A stretch of DNA of 64,000 bases from Kondoa malvinella. Its lineage: Eukaryota; Basidiomycota; Agaricostilbomycetes; Agaricostilbales; Kondoaceae. A program made the position numbers and the translations under genes. The DNA lies in NCBI GenBank assembly GCA_039545315.1, contig BCIM01000013.1, positions 471,801 through 535,800 on the forward strand, written 5' to 3'. The notes under the pieces are model-generated. The model had not been told where the DNA came from. It saw only the letters and a list, made by a program, of their open reading frames with translations, and did no database searches. Every line of letters starts with the position of its first letter. Position 1 is the first letter of the stretch. Below are positions 37,309 through 47,492 of this stretch, in pieces.

Positions 37309-38240
37309 ATGAAGGTCCTGTCCATTCAAATTCTCGCTTCTGGTACCCCTGCTATTCCACTCGTCATCCAGAAGGATACATCGAGTTTTAACTTCTTCCA
37401 AGCTAGGAGGTCCGCTCTCTCCAAACTCTACTTGTACGAGCTCTTAATTTGATATGATGATGCTCAGCGTGGCCGAATTTCTGGACTTCTTCTCAAAGAC
37501 GGTCGCAGAGCGTACATCTGCTGGTCAGCGACAAGCTATAGACGAAGCGGAATAGTCAGTGTTTCTTCCTTTGCTTACACCGTACTTGCTCTGAAGGAAC
37601 GGTCTGTGTACTTTGCAGTACGGCCTATGCGTACACCCGAGTGGCACCTGATTCGCTCACAGGCGTTATCATCACTGACAAAGATGTATGCAAGACTTCC
37701 AAGCGCAATTGTGAAGGAAGAGAGCTAAGTGTCCATGTGCAGTACCCGTATCGCGTCGCTTTCTCTCTTCTGAACAAGATTTTGGACGAATACACTACTG
37801 CAGTCCCTCGCACGACTTGGGGTCCAGCAGCCGATTCTTTGCGCTCGGGTTCTCTCACAAAAGCTCCGCCTTCGGTCGACTTTCCACCTCTTGCTGGCTA
37901 TCTTGTCAAATACCAAGACCCCAAACAAGCCGATACCATCATGAAGGTGCAACAAGAATTGGACGAAACCAAAGTGGAACTTGGCCGGACGATAGAGAGC
38001 ATTCTTCAAAGGGGTGAAAAGCTGGACTCGTTGGTTGAGAAAAGTAACCAGTTGAGCTACAGCTCGAAAGCCTTTTACAAGACGGTGAGCATTCTGGGCA
38101 CTTTGTTGATTCGAGCGACAGTTTCTTATGCATTCACGCGTCGCAGAGCAAACAACAGGTACATCTCTAGTGAAGAGCTACTACATTGCTGTATGCTAAT
38201 GCCTTTTTGCCAACAGAACTCGTGCTGTGGCATGTCTTGA
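37309..38240 (+). CDS. YKT6: R-SNARE Ykt6
   Basis: Ykt6 is a lipid-anchored SNARE acting in Golgi, endosomal, vacuolar and autophagosome fusion. Exons give the longin domain (MKVLSIQILASGTP, SFNFFQAR then SVAEFLDFFSKTVAERT, EYTAYAYTR, YPYRVAFSLLNKILDEY). The SNARE helix carries the R-layer (MKVQQELDETKVELGRTIESILQRGEKLDSLVEKS). The end FYKTSKQQNSCCGMS includes the palmitoylated/farnesylated Cys pair and a CaaX-type box. SKQQ comes from a 12-nt exon flanked by two introns at about 38092-38217. The YKT6, IMPDH and UTP18 genes follow one another on the plus strand with 149 and 98 bp between stop and start codons. Confidence 0.95.
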
Positions 38241-38389
38241 GGTCGATGTCATTTTAGAGTTATATGATCTATAATGGCAGTATCTTGATGTAATTGATAC
38301 CCTGTGAATGGCATCCTGCTCCTTACCATTGTCCGTGCAGTCCTTTGAAAATAAAATTTAAAATTGATTCTCCACGAACAGCTACCACC

Positions 38390-40606
38390 ATGATGAGCTT
38401 GGCAGGAAACAGCAGTAGAGCTCCAGAGGCTTCTACATCGACGCAAAAAGCTTCCTCGTCTGCCTCACAGGTGCTGCCAGCTTCAGCGGCTCTCGAGCAT
38501 CTCGAAACATACGAAAAGCGCGATGGTCTGAGCTTGCAAGAGTTGACGGATGGTAGGGCAGGCGGAGTAACGTACAACGACTTTTTAGTGCTGGTGTGTT
38601 GCCGACATTCTCAACGTTGCTCAGCGACGCAGGCTGAAGCAAATCTCTTTTTTCTTCACTTCAGCCAGGTCACATTGACTTTCCAGCGAGTGCTGTCAAT
38701 TTGGACACCAACGTCACTAGAAATGTGACGCTCAAGACGCCTTTCCTTTCCTCGCCCATGGACACTGTCACAGAGACGGAAACTGCAATCTCAATGGCTG
38801 TGGGTGCTCATTCCTTCTCTGTGTACGGACACGAGCATGATGCTTAGCTCACAGCTACTCGGAGGTCTTGGTGTCATTCACCACAACATGTCACCTCAAG
38901 AGCAAGCGGATATGGTCCGTGCAGTCAAAAAGTTTGAAAACGGCTTCATCAACGACCCAGTCTGCCTGACTCCTCAAAATCTGGTCGCCGATGTGCTTGA
39001 GTTGAAGGCGAGATATGGCTTTTGTGGAATACCAGTAACAGGTGAGGTATCATCTCTTCATCTTCCCCTCCTTTCAATCTTCATCTGATGAATACTAAAA
39101 ATCACAATGACCTTCGTTCTTCCGAAGGTATCTCTCTTGGACGGTGTATAACCTCTTTGAAACAATATGTGGAGATCGATTAAATCTATTCTTGTCTGAT
39201 CTGCTGCCCTTCAAGCCCTCTCTTGTTCAAGCTGAACCGTAGCTGATGGCATGATTTGCTCAACAGACACCGGCAAGCTGAAAGGCAAACTGCTGGGTAT
39301 CGTCACAGCCCGTGACATTCAATGGTGCTCCCCATCTGCGACACTGCAATCTGTCATGACTACCGATATTGTTACTGGCAAACAAGGCATGACGCTCGAA
39401 GAGGCCAACAAGATTCTGCGCAACTCCAAAAAGGGCAAGCTACCTGTCGTAGATGCTGAAGGGCGACTACAAGCTCTTCTAGCGCGATCCGATCTCCTCA
39501 AAAACAAGGATTATCCGCTTGCAAGCAAAAAGCCAGACAGCAAGCAACTTCTATGTGCTGCTGCCATTGGCACTCGCGAACCAGATCGCGCTCGCTTAGC
39601 CCTGTTGGTCGAATCCGGACTCGACATTGTCATTTTGGATTCCTCTCAAGGCAATTCCACATATCAGATCGAGATGATCAAATGGATCAAAGCTACATAT
39701 CCTTTACTCGAGGTGGTTGCCGGCAATGTTGTAACGCGAGAGCAAGCTGCCCAACTGATTGCTGCTGGCGCCGACGGCCTCCGCGTTGGTATGGGCTCCG
39801 GGTCAATCTGCATCACACAAGAAGTGACGGCAGTCGGGCGGCCACAGGCAACAGCTGTGCGGGCGGTAGCTGAATTTGCCCACAAATTTGGCGTACCGGT
39901 CATTGCAGATGGCGGCATATCAAATGTGGGACATATTGCAAAGGCCTTGTCTCTCGGAGCTTCGGCTGTCATGATGGGAGGGCTGCTTGCTGGAACTTCC
40001 GAAACGCCCGGCGAATATTTCTACAACGCAGGTCAGTTACCTCCTTTTGGATCTGATGTAAATGAGCATTGAATTTTTTTCGTCCATAGGCCAAAGGCTG
40101 AAAAAGTACCGAGGAATGGGTAGCATCGACGCAATGGAGCATCAGAAGCCTGGGAAAAGTGGCGCAGGGATGGTCGACAACGCCGCCGCATCGCGCTATT
40201 TCTCGGAGGATGCTGTCGTTAGAGTCGCGCAGGTAATATTGGCTGATGGATACCATACCGAGATGCTCACACTGTCCACTAGGGCGTGACTGGCGCGGTC
40301 CAAGACAAGGGTTCTCTTCGAAAATTCTTGCCGTATCTGCACACTGGATTGCAGCACAGGTCAGTGACGTGCACCTTCTCGACTTGTAGCTTATGTTCGA
40401 CCGGCAGCATGCAAGACATGGGCATCAAAACGCTCAAGGACTTGCAAGCTAAAGCCCGCTCTGGGGAATGTGTGTATATCTATGTCGAGAATGACATCCA
40501 TGCTTACATTTTGCTACCAGTGCGCTTCGAGTTGAGAAGTAGTTCGGCGCAGGTCGAGGGTAACGTTCACGGGTTGGTGTCATTCGAGAAGAAGCTGTAC
40601 TCTTGA
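38390..40606 (+). CDS. Inosine-5'-monophosphate dehydrogenase
   Basis: IMPDH oxidises IMP to XMP, the committed step of GMP synthesis. The start at 38390 (ACCATGATG) gives a short N-terminal extension, then [20 protein letters not shown] and [13 protein letters not shown]. Two CBS domains lie inside the barrel (residues about 130-250; GIPVTDTG... [23 protein letters not shown]). Catalytic features are [46 protein letters not shown] with the active-site Cys, and [19 protein letters not shown], then [15 protein letters not shown] (the flap). The end is VSFEKKLYS. Introns are short except the 225-nt intron at 39042-39266. Full length of about 540 residues agrees with the family. Confidence 0.96.
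39042..39266 (+). other. Unusually long IMPDH intron
   Basis: GTGAGG donor at 39042 and CAACAG acceptor ending at 39266; the flanking exons join as IPVT-DTGK. At 225 nt it is about four times the usual intron here. It contains TGATGA at 39086-39091 and CTGA at 39196-39199, which could be boxes C and D of a snoRNA. I cannot find a convincing terminal stem, so this is only a candidate. Confidence 0.6.
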
Positions 40607-40704
40607 TAGTCTCGCTGCTCTCATATGTATGCCAGGCTGTCATAACTTACAAGAATGAATTGTTACATAACTTGACCTTGATCCATCACTTTATACCCGC
40701 TGCG

Positions 40705-42515
40705 ATGATATCTCGAGCCGAGACAGCAAAGGGCAAGAAAGCTTCTACAAAGGCTAACAAGAAGAGCAGAGTCGCGCTGGGCGACAAGTCTGTGCGAGTT
40801 GCGAAAAAATCTGCAGCAGAGAGATCACTGGAGGAAGAGCTCTTTGGCAATTTGCAACCACCTCCAGCGGTCAACAAGGGCAAAGGAAGGGCTGCACTGG
40901 ATTCAGAGCTGGTGGAAGGAGGAGCAGGTGATATTATCGCAGACGAGCAAGTGAGTCGAACTATCTTGTTTCTGGACTGCGCCGGCACTGTGCTCACGTG
41001 TCCTCCTGTTGCAGCTCTTTGTCATTGATAACACATCAACTCTGCTTCAGCCCGATCATGCTTCGACTGATGGCAAGTCAAACGAAAAATCTCTGTCAGA
41101 TCAGCAGCATAGTGCGAAGCCTGCCCTATGGCATGATCCAGCAGATGCCGCTATATCTGTATCTCTAGCAAATGACAATCGTCTGCGCAAGTTGCGCGGC
41201 TCTGCAGCAGAAGACATTGTTACTGGCTCTCAATATGAAGCGAAACTGCGAGCGTACCATCAAAAGGTCAATGGAACACCTGCATGGGCTTCTGCTGCTC
41301 GAAAACGAGCGAGAGCAGATCCAGAGGATGGCGTCGAGGAAGACAAGTTGCTTCAATCCACATCTGCTGGCCTCAAAAAGTTGCATCGTTCCGGTCCTCT
41401 GCCTTCCCTACTGTTGGACGTTGAGCGAGTACGGGATGCCAACCACGAGGTGTCTACAAGTGTAAGCAGCATTACTTTATGGCTACTGTTCTACAAACTC
41501 ACATAGCACCCAAACGTGCAGGCAGCAATCATGTCCAGCGAATTTCACCCGTCCAGTGATGTGCTTTTCACAGCCTCGGCTGATCGCCGACTACGCCTCT
41601 TTCAAATCAACGGTCACACAAATCCTCTACTTCAGTCCATCCATGTTCCCGAATTGCCCTTGGCCAAAGCCAAGTTTCATCCATCCGGATCAACTATCAT
41701 TCTGACGGGACGAAGCAAGCCTTACTACCTGACCTACGATCTACAAGCGGGTAAGATAACGCGCTCTGCTGCTCATCTACGTCCAACGAATTCAGGGTCC
41801 ATGCTCCAACGTGAATTCAAGTTTTCACCCGATGGATCGGTCCTGGCAGCAGTGGGCGAAGGGGGACACATTCATCTGATTGACCATAAGACTTCATCGA
41901 TAGTCGGGGATGTCAAGGCTAACGGGTTGGTAGAGGGGCTTTGTTGGACTAAAGGCGGTTTGGAGCTTATTTCGCTAGGCAAAGACTCGCAGATATATGT
42001 GTGGGATGTCCGGATGCAGCGATGTATTGGTCGCTGGGCAGATGATGGAGGTTTCAGTGCCTTGGGAATGGCAAGCGATGCCAGAGAACAATACGTCGCA
42101 ACAAGGTGCGCAAGCCGACATCTGCAGCACTTTTATAAGTGCTGAACGTGTTGTCAGCTCTTCCACTGGAATCGTCAACCTGTATTCGCACGAAGAGGCG
42201 GCTCGCGCTGGCCAATCAGGCGAGACTAGCTATTGCAAACCACTCAAAACCATTACAAATCTCACAACAGCGGCAACTACTTTATCTTTCAACCACGACT
42301 CGCAGCTCCTTGCTTTAGCTTCGAACGCAAAGAAAGACTCTCTAAAGATGGTACATTTGCCCAGCATGACGGTGTTTTCCAACTGGCCAACAGTAAAAAG
42401 TCCTTTGGGTGTGATCACAAACGTGGCCTTTTCCAAGATGAGCGAGTATATGGCTGTGGGAAATGAGAAGGGCAAGGTTGTTTTGTACATGCTGCCCCAT
42501 TTCGCTCGCAAATAG
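40705..42515 (+). CDS. UTP18: SSU processome WD40 protein Utp18
   Basis: Utp18 is a UtpB component that recruits the exosome helicase Mtr4 to pre-rRNA. The start at 40705 (MISRAETAKGKK) opens a Lys-rich N-terminus. After an intron near 40950-41014 comes FVIDNT, then PALWHDPADAAISVSLANDNRLRKLR, which is a Utp18 signature, and a conserved AKLRAYHQKVNGTPAWA. WD40 repeats begin after an intron near 41463-41520 (SSEFHPSSDVLFTASADRRLRLFQI) and continue (LAKAKFHPSGSTIILTGR, REFKFSPDGSVLAAVGEGG, WDVRMQRCIGRWADDGG) through a third intron to SPLGVITNVAFSKMSEYMAVGNEKG. The protein ends VVLYMLPHFARK. It is convergent with the dehydratase gene (173 bp between stops). Confidence 0.93.
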
Positions 42516-42688
42516 ATGCTACTGTTTCGCTATGCTTGCAAAGCCGCACAAACTTTGTCCCATGCCGCTGCATCGGAACAGAAGCTCGGCGCATGGCTCC
42601 AAGTGACAATTCAGCATTTTCTTTTTGCACTTGCCCTGGACAACCGTAATTGTGCAAGACCTTTCCATACCATGCCATTTCATACCGC

Positions 42689-43475
42689 TTAGATGGTCCT
42701 CTTTGCAAATATGCCAAAAGTGGTGACGTTCCCTTCGCCTACGTCCTGGCACCCGACCCCTTTGCAATCATCCACCAAACAAAGCCCAAACTCTAGCCCA
42801 GCTTGTTTTGAACACACTGCTACGGCTTCTGGATGTGTCGATGCATATTGCGCTGCCGCAGATGTAGAGTCTGTTTTCTGCTGCGTCGCAGAGGGGAAAT
42901 GGTTTTGCAGATACAGCTGACACTGCCCAAGAGCCTGTTTCGACCAGAGCAGAGCATAAGTACAATGCACATCAAGCTTGTTGTTTGCTCAGACCTGCGG
43001 ATGGCTGACAATGTGGGTCACGGCCTGACCTGATGCTGCTGCAAGTGACCTCATTACAGAATGCCGAATTGTGAGCTGAATCTGAGCGAGCTCTTGCAAA
43101 GCATCTGCTTGTGTGGAAGAGAGGAAGTCATGCGTCTCTACCACTGGGCCTTGAGATGAGTTGTGCAAGGGGATGCAAATGCAGTGGAGATCAGAGGATT
43201 GCGAGAGAAGTGCATTGAAGGTTTCTACTCCATAAGGATGAGTCTTGGACCTGAGTGAGCTTGTCAGAGCAAGGAGCCAAGCTGACCTGTTATGGTATCG
43301 TAAGCGACGTATTCGGTGGAAGCAGCATTTTGACTTGAATTGCCTCGAAAGTGTAACAAAGCAGCCTACAAGACGACAGGATCAGAGAGCGTGCCTTTCG
43401 ACACAGGTCTTAGAGGTCGAGTACTTCGTGTGTATAAGTCCCTCTAGGGCCTAAGTAGCCAATTTTGACTGGCAT
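42689..43475 (-). CDS. PHA2: Prephenate dehydratase, ACT domain not found
   Basis: Converts prephenate to phenylpyruvate in phenylalanine synthesis. The start at 43475 gives MPVKIGYLGPRGTYTHE, the family's glycine-rich first motif, spliced to AALLHFRGNS. Later exons give SKTHPYGVETFNALL, IPLHNSSQGPVVETHDFL, HIVSHPQALGQCQLYL and EAVAVCSKQAGLEFGL, ending GNVTTFGIFAKRTI at 42689. The HPQALGQC block and the retained N and T of the PxEN and TRF motifs support the call. Two motif residues differ from the usual family sequence: PIEN reads PLHN and TRF reads TTF. The regulatory ACT domain normally following TRF is not visible in any frame down to 42516. It may be a catalytic-only or partly degenerate enzyme. 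Confidence 0.82.
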
Positions 43476-43508
43476 CCGATATCTCTCTTGGACGACCTTT
43501 CGGGCGAA
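43476..43508. promoter_or_regulatory. 33-bp divergent interval between PHA2 and PRI2 start codons
   Basis: The minus-strand ATG ends at 43475 and the plus-strand ATG starts at 43509. Both starts are supported by conserved N-terminal sequence or by the only available ATG. Each gene's promoter must therefore overlap the other gene's transcribed or coding sequence. Confidence 0.6.
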
Positions 43509-45391
43509 ATGTTCTCTTCAACTTCTTCACGCGCCTTGCAGCCCACGAATGGCGGATCAAGGCAGGCAAGCTCTGCTGCTGGCAAAGATGGCAAAGTCGA
43601 CGTGTCAAAGTGGAAATATCCCCATCGTCTGAATTTCTATGAACGCGCGCCGAATGAAGAGATCACGATAGAGCAATTCGAGTCTTGGGCAATAGATCGT
43701 CTCAAGGGTGAGCTATATGGCCCACGCGAGCAAGCGTCAGCCTAGGCGAACCAACTGAGCACTCCTTCCCATGTAGTACTGGCAGAAATTGAGTCGTGTT
43801 TGGTTCGCAATAGATCGCCCGAAGAGCTACGCGCCGTTGTCGGTCCACGACTCAAGGCGTTTCTGCCTTTGGCCAGCAATACGGCTCGCAGTGTTGATGT
43901 TCAAGCCGAACGCGTCAAAGACTACATCAGTCATTTCGTACTGCGACTTGCCTTTTGTCGGTCGTAAGCTGCCTCACGCCTGATGCGCTGCCCGTGTAAC
44001 GCAATGCTTCACATCTCTAGAGAGGAGCTCAGAGCCAAGTTCATCAAGACTGAATCCATCTTGTTCAAATTGCGATGGGAGGAGGACGATAAGGCGGAAC
44101 AGCAGCACTTCATGGAAACTCTAAACCTCCAATGGCAGCCGGTAAGTGTGGTGGACTTCAACACCGTACTGGCTATATATTCACCTTGGAGTAGGTTTCC
44201 GAATCAGAAAAGGCAATGTACAAAGAGAAGCTCAAGGATTCCTCGCCTGGCATCAAAGTTGATCAAGAGTCCTTCTTCAAGGTGGGTTTGATGTCCTCAA
44301 AGACTTTCAACAGCCTCTCAGACAATCTTTTAGGTACCTTGGACCAAAGTCGCCGATCTGGTCAACTCGCGGAGAGTCTTCCTGGCAGCAGGTCAAGCCT
44401 ACGTTCCTCAGAGGGATCAGTTCTCTTTGATACTGGCCGAATTTCAATCAAGGCTGAACAAGGCTCTTGATCTTACCTCGCGCGCTCTGCCTCGGCTAGA
44501 CGAAGATGATCGATTATTGCCTGTCCTCGAACACTTGTCAATGGGATTCTTGGCCGGGGTCACCAGCCAGTACACAGCAGCTGGCCTTGAAGACAAGGAC
44601 TTGGAAAAGGTCACGGCAGACATGGTTGATGCTCTCGCGCGACAGCATTTCCCACTCTGCATGCGAAATTTACACGATAACCTTCGCGAGAAGAAGCATC
44701 TGCGACATTACGCGCGTCTGCAGTACAACCTGTTCTTGAAGGTTTGACAGCACATGACTTACATGGATAATATGTCTGATCTGACGTATGCAGGGTATTG
44801 GCATGCCAGTAGAAGAAGCTCTCGTATTCTGGCGCAAAGGTTTCTCGACCATGTCCGATGACAAGTTCAACAAAGAGCACAAGTATAACTTCCGTCATGG
44901 CTACGGTTTGGAAGGCAAGCGTATGAACTATCCGCCCAAGAAGTGTGTCGAGACATGTGCTGCCCTGTCCATAAGCTTATATGGGCGCTTTCAGTTGCCA
45001 ACGGATCATTACGCAAGATCAGCCCGGCCCTCATGATTCTCATGGCTGTCCATTCCGACACTTCTCGGAACAGGCGTTACTCAACTCCCTGTCGTACACC
45101 TACAACATCTCGGCACCAGTTGATACCAAGGAGCTACTTGATGCTGTCAAGGGTGGACATTACCACGTCGCCTGTACACGGGTGTATGAAATTACACATC
45201 GAGACCAGGGTGTAAAGAAAGGCGATGGGTCAGTCACTTGTACAGCTCACATCATCGCCTACGCTTACTTAAAATGCTGATCTAGTGTCGGGTCTGGCGA
45301 ATCGGTCTCGCATCCAAATTTGTACTACGAGCGTAGTCTGGCGCTGACGAGGCCTTCAAAGGAAAAGGAAGAGATGCTGGTCGACACGTAG
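43509..45391 (+). CDS. PRI2: DNA primase large subunit
   Basis: Pri2 partners the catalytic primase subunit in the polymerase alpha complex. The N-terminus has YPHRLNFYERAP. The middle includes ELRAKFIKTESILFKLRW, then KVPWTKVADLV and RQHFPLCMRNLHDNLREKKHLRHYARLQY, LFLKGIGMPVEEALVFWRKGFS, and YNFRHGYGLEGKR. The four [4Fe-4S] cysteines are all present: FPLCM, NYPPKNC (built by splicing over a 50-nt intron near 44940-44993), DSHGCPFRH and HVACTRVYE. The end has HPNLYYERSLALT. About seven short introns are needed. It ends at 45391, 154 bp from the stop of the convergent RRN11-like gene. Confidence 0.95.
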
Positions 45392-45545
45392 TGTACAGTA
45401 GCAGGCGAACGCATTCATGCATCATTGATATGGTTGTGGCTCAGTTCATTGGCATCCCGGTCACTGGCTACGCCGCTACTTTACAAGTTCCTCTGCGAAG
45501 CCAACGGAAAAGAGTTTTGATGTGCAAGCGGCTACTATCTATGAA

Positions 45546-46927
45546 TCATCCTTGCTGCTTGAGCTCTTGATTGATAGCGAAAGCCCTCCCTTTGAATTTG
45601 CTCTTCGCCGCCAACGTAATGTCATGCAAGTCTTGGGTTTGAGACAAGCATGAGATAAGGACAGGGGCGATGGTGAATGGTGTGGGAAGAGACTGAACAG
45701 AGCCACGAAGAGTGGAGAGAGGCGGAAGTTTTCGAATTGACGGAGCTGGTGATGAAGCGAAGCAGATCGGGACTTGCATTTCGAGGCTACGTACAATTTG
45801 TTGGTATTCGGTATGTGAGCTTTTTGGGTGATGCATCCTGCTCGACCGCATTGCGCGAATTCAGGTTGCGACCTTAATAAGAGCTTCGATTTCGATCTTG
45901 GCCTGAATGTTATAACATTTTGACCCGGCCAATCGTAGAGAGGCGCAGACAACCTTCGATTCCAGCAAAAGGAAGAGGTTGTCCGATGCAGCGATTGGCC
46001 AGGCTTCGATATGTGGCCAGTATTTGTCGAAGGTGTCGGCTATCGCTTTCTCTTTGAGGCTGGAAGTAGACTACCATCTTCCGAACCCGAGTCTTCGCCT
46101 GCCAATTCATCAGAATCAGAAGTATGAGATTCATGTGTTGAAAGCTGGTGACCGGATCAGAAACATAGAACAAGGGTCACTTTCAGCTCACAAGGTCTAG
46201 CATGGCGTGTACGTAAGACTCGCCGGGCGATACATTGCTAGCTTCTTGGCTGCGATAGAGAGCGAGAGCAGTTCGAAAATATCGCTGAGCTTCTGCCAGG
46301 CCATGCACCGGTCGATCGATGCGGAAGCTGAGATCATTGTTGGAAGGGAGAGCAGCCGGGTTGCGTGCCTCTACAGCAGGAGAAGAGGATGACTGATGCG
46401 CCAGCGAGAGTGCTAAAAGGGCAGCACAACAATGCAGATCTGGGTCGTCGGAGTATGGGAATGATGGCAGATACCTGTAGACCAATCAGATATGGCCAGG
46501 TTCACACAGAAACGACGTACACTTCGACGCCCTCCAAAGCTTCGCGCATACGGCCATCAGCTATGCGCGATAAAGTCCGTTCGCGAAGACCGACAAGACC
46601 TCGGGTAGGTAACACCGTCGTGCCAGATTGAGAGCGGCTGCTGCTTGGTGAACAGCCAGCTGACAGAAAATGACGGGCAAAAGCTTGAAAACCTGCAAGG
46701 TTTAGATTGGCTTCCGAGCACCGAACGATGATAGCCCAGCAGCGAAAGGCGCGGTCCAGTTGCTGACGCTGCAATGACAATTCCATCAAGTCCAGCACAC
46801 GCCTGATGTGGGCAGCGCGCAAGCTGGTTGAAGGTCTGAGCGAATGCAAATATCCATGACTCTCCCTGGAATAATTATGCATCACAGAAGAGCGGTCGTA
46901 AAGGGTTTCAAATGTTGGCTCCGTCAT
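45546..46927 (-). CDS. RRN11-like RNA polymerase I initiation factor subunit (tentative)
   Basis: Start MTEPTFETLYDRSS at 46927. The helical core reads SLRAAHIRRVLDLMELSLQRQQLDRAFRCWAIIVRCSE, then REALEGVEVYLPSFPYSDDPDLH across an intron, and AQRYFRTALALYRSQE. The pairing of an LDRAxRxWxIxxRC helix with a downstream YLPSFPYxDDP block is what I associate with Rrn11, a TPR-like core factor subunit for rDNA transcription. The C-terminal part is rebuilt through a 35-nt intron to EKAIADTFDKYWPHIEAWP, a 52-nt intron to RNLNSRNAVEQD, and a further intron to GRAFAINQELKQQG. Exon choices in this last third are uncertain. Function is a family-level guess. Confidence 0.5.
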
Positions 46928-47492
46928 CTTGCTTTGGTCCTCTTTGCCTGCGAGTTGGTGCAAGAACAACCTTTGCCAAAGGAAAAATTCCGCGAGTCCT
47001 GCAGTCGGCCTTCGGGTCAGGAGCAAAATCAATTTTGTAAGAAGAAGAAAAAGTCTGTGCGCTTGCAGAGACTGGAAGGAAAGGTTGGCTAGACTTCAAG
47101 GAGCAGGAAAAGGGCATTGTCCAAGCATTTCCCTCTCTCGAAAGTGGTGCTTGCCTGGTCCCATCGCTGGCTTTGAACGTGAGACTTGTTGCCGGCTCTG
47201 CTTTGTGCTGAAAGCTCACAAATTTGATGCCCCGGACGATAGAGCAACCTCGCTTTTACCGGTCATCTCTATAGGATACTGTGTTGCTGCACATTCAAAC
47301 CAGACACGCACCGCTGCCCTTTCTGTACTTCGATCGCTACACGTGAGACTTCTCCTGCACATCTCCTACAAGCCCTAACGGTGACCGTATGTTAGCTTGT
47401 GTACTGTAATCCTTGCTTTCGCCCCGACCTTTTCAACTCTACATTCAGCGAATCCCTTCGCTTGATCCCTTCGCTCCCGCTCAAGGTCACAA
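46928..47492. other. Divergent intergenic region, RRN11-like / Pumilio
   Basis: 565 bp between divergent start codons. Overlapping frames on both strands here (for example 46908-47219 minus and 46929-47378 plus) have no conserved motif or consistent splice support. It should contain both promoters and the 5' UTR of the Pumilio gene, whose proximal part near 47395-47490 is rich in C and T. Confidence 0.4.

Noticed and set aside
42519..42767. Minus-strand ORF just past the prephenate dehydratase stop, tested as an ACT domain
   Set aside because: Cys- and Arg-rich sequence without the ACT pattern, and no splice signals link it convincingly to the upstream exon.
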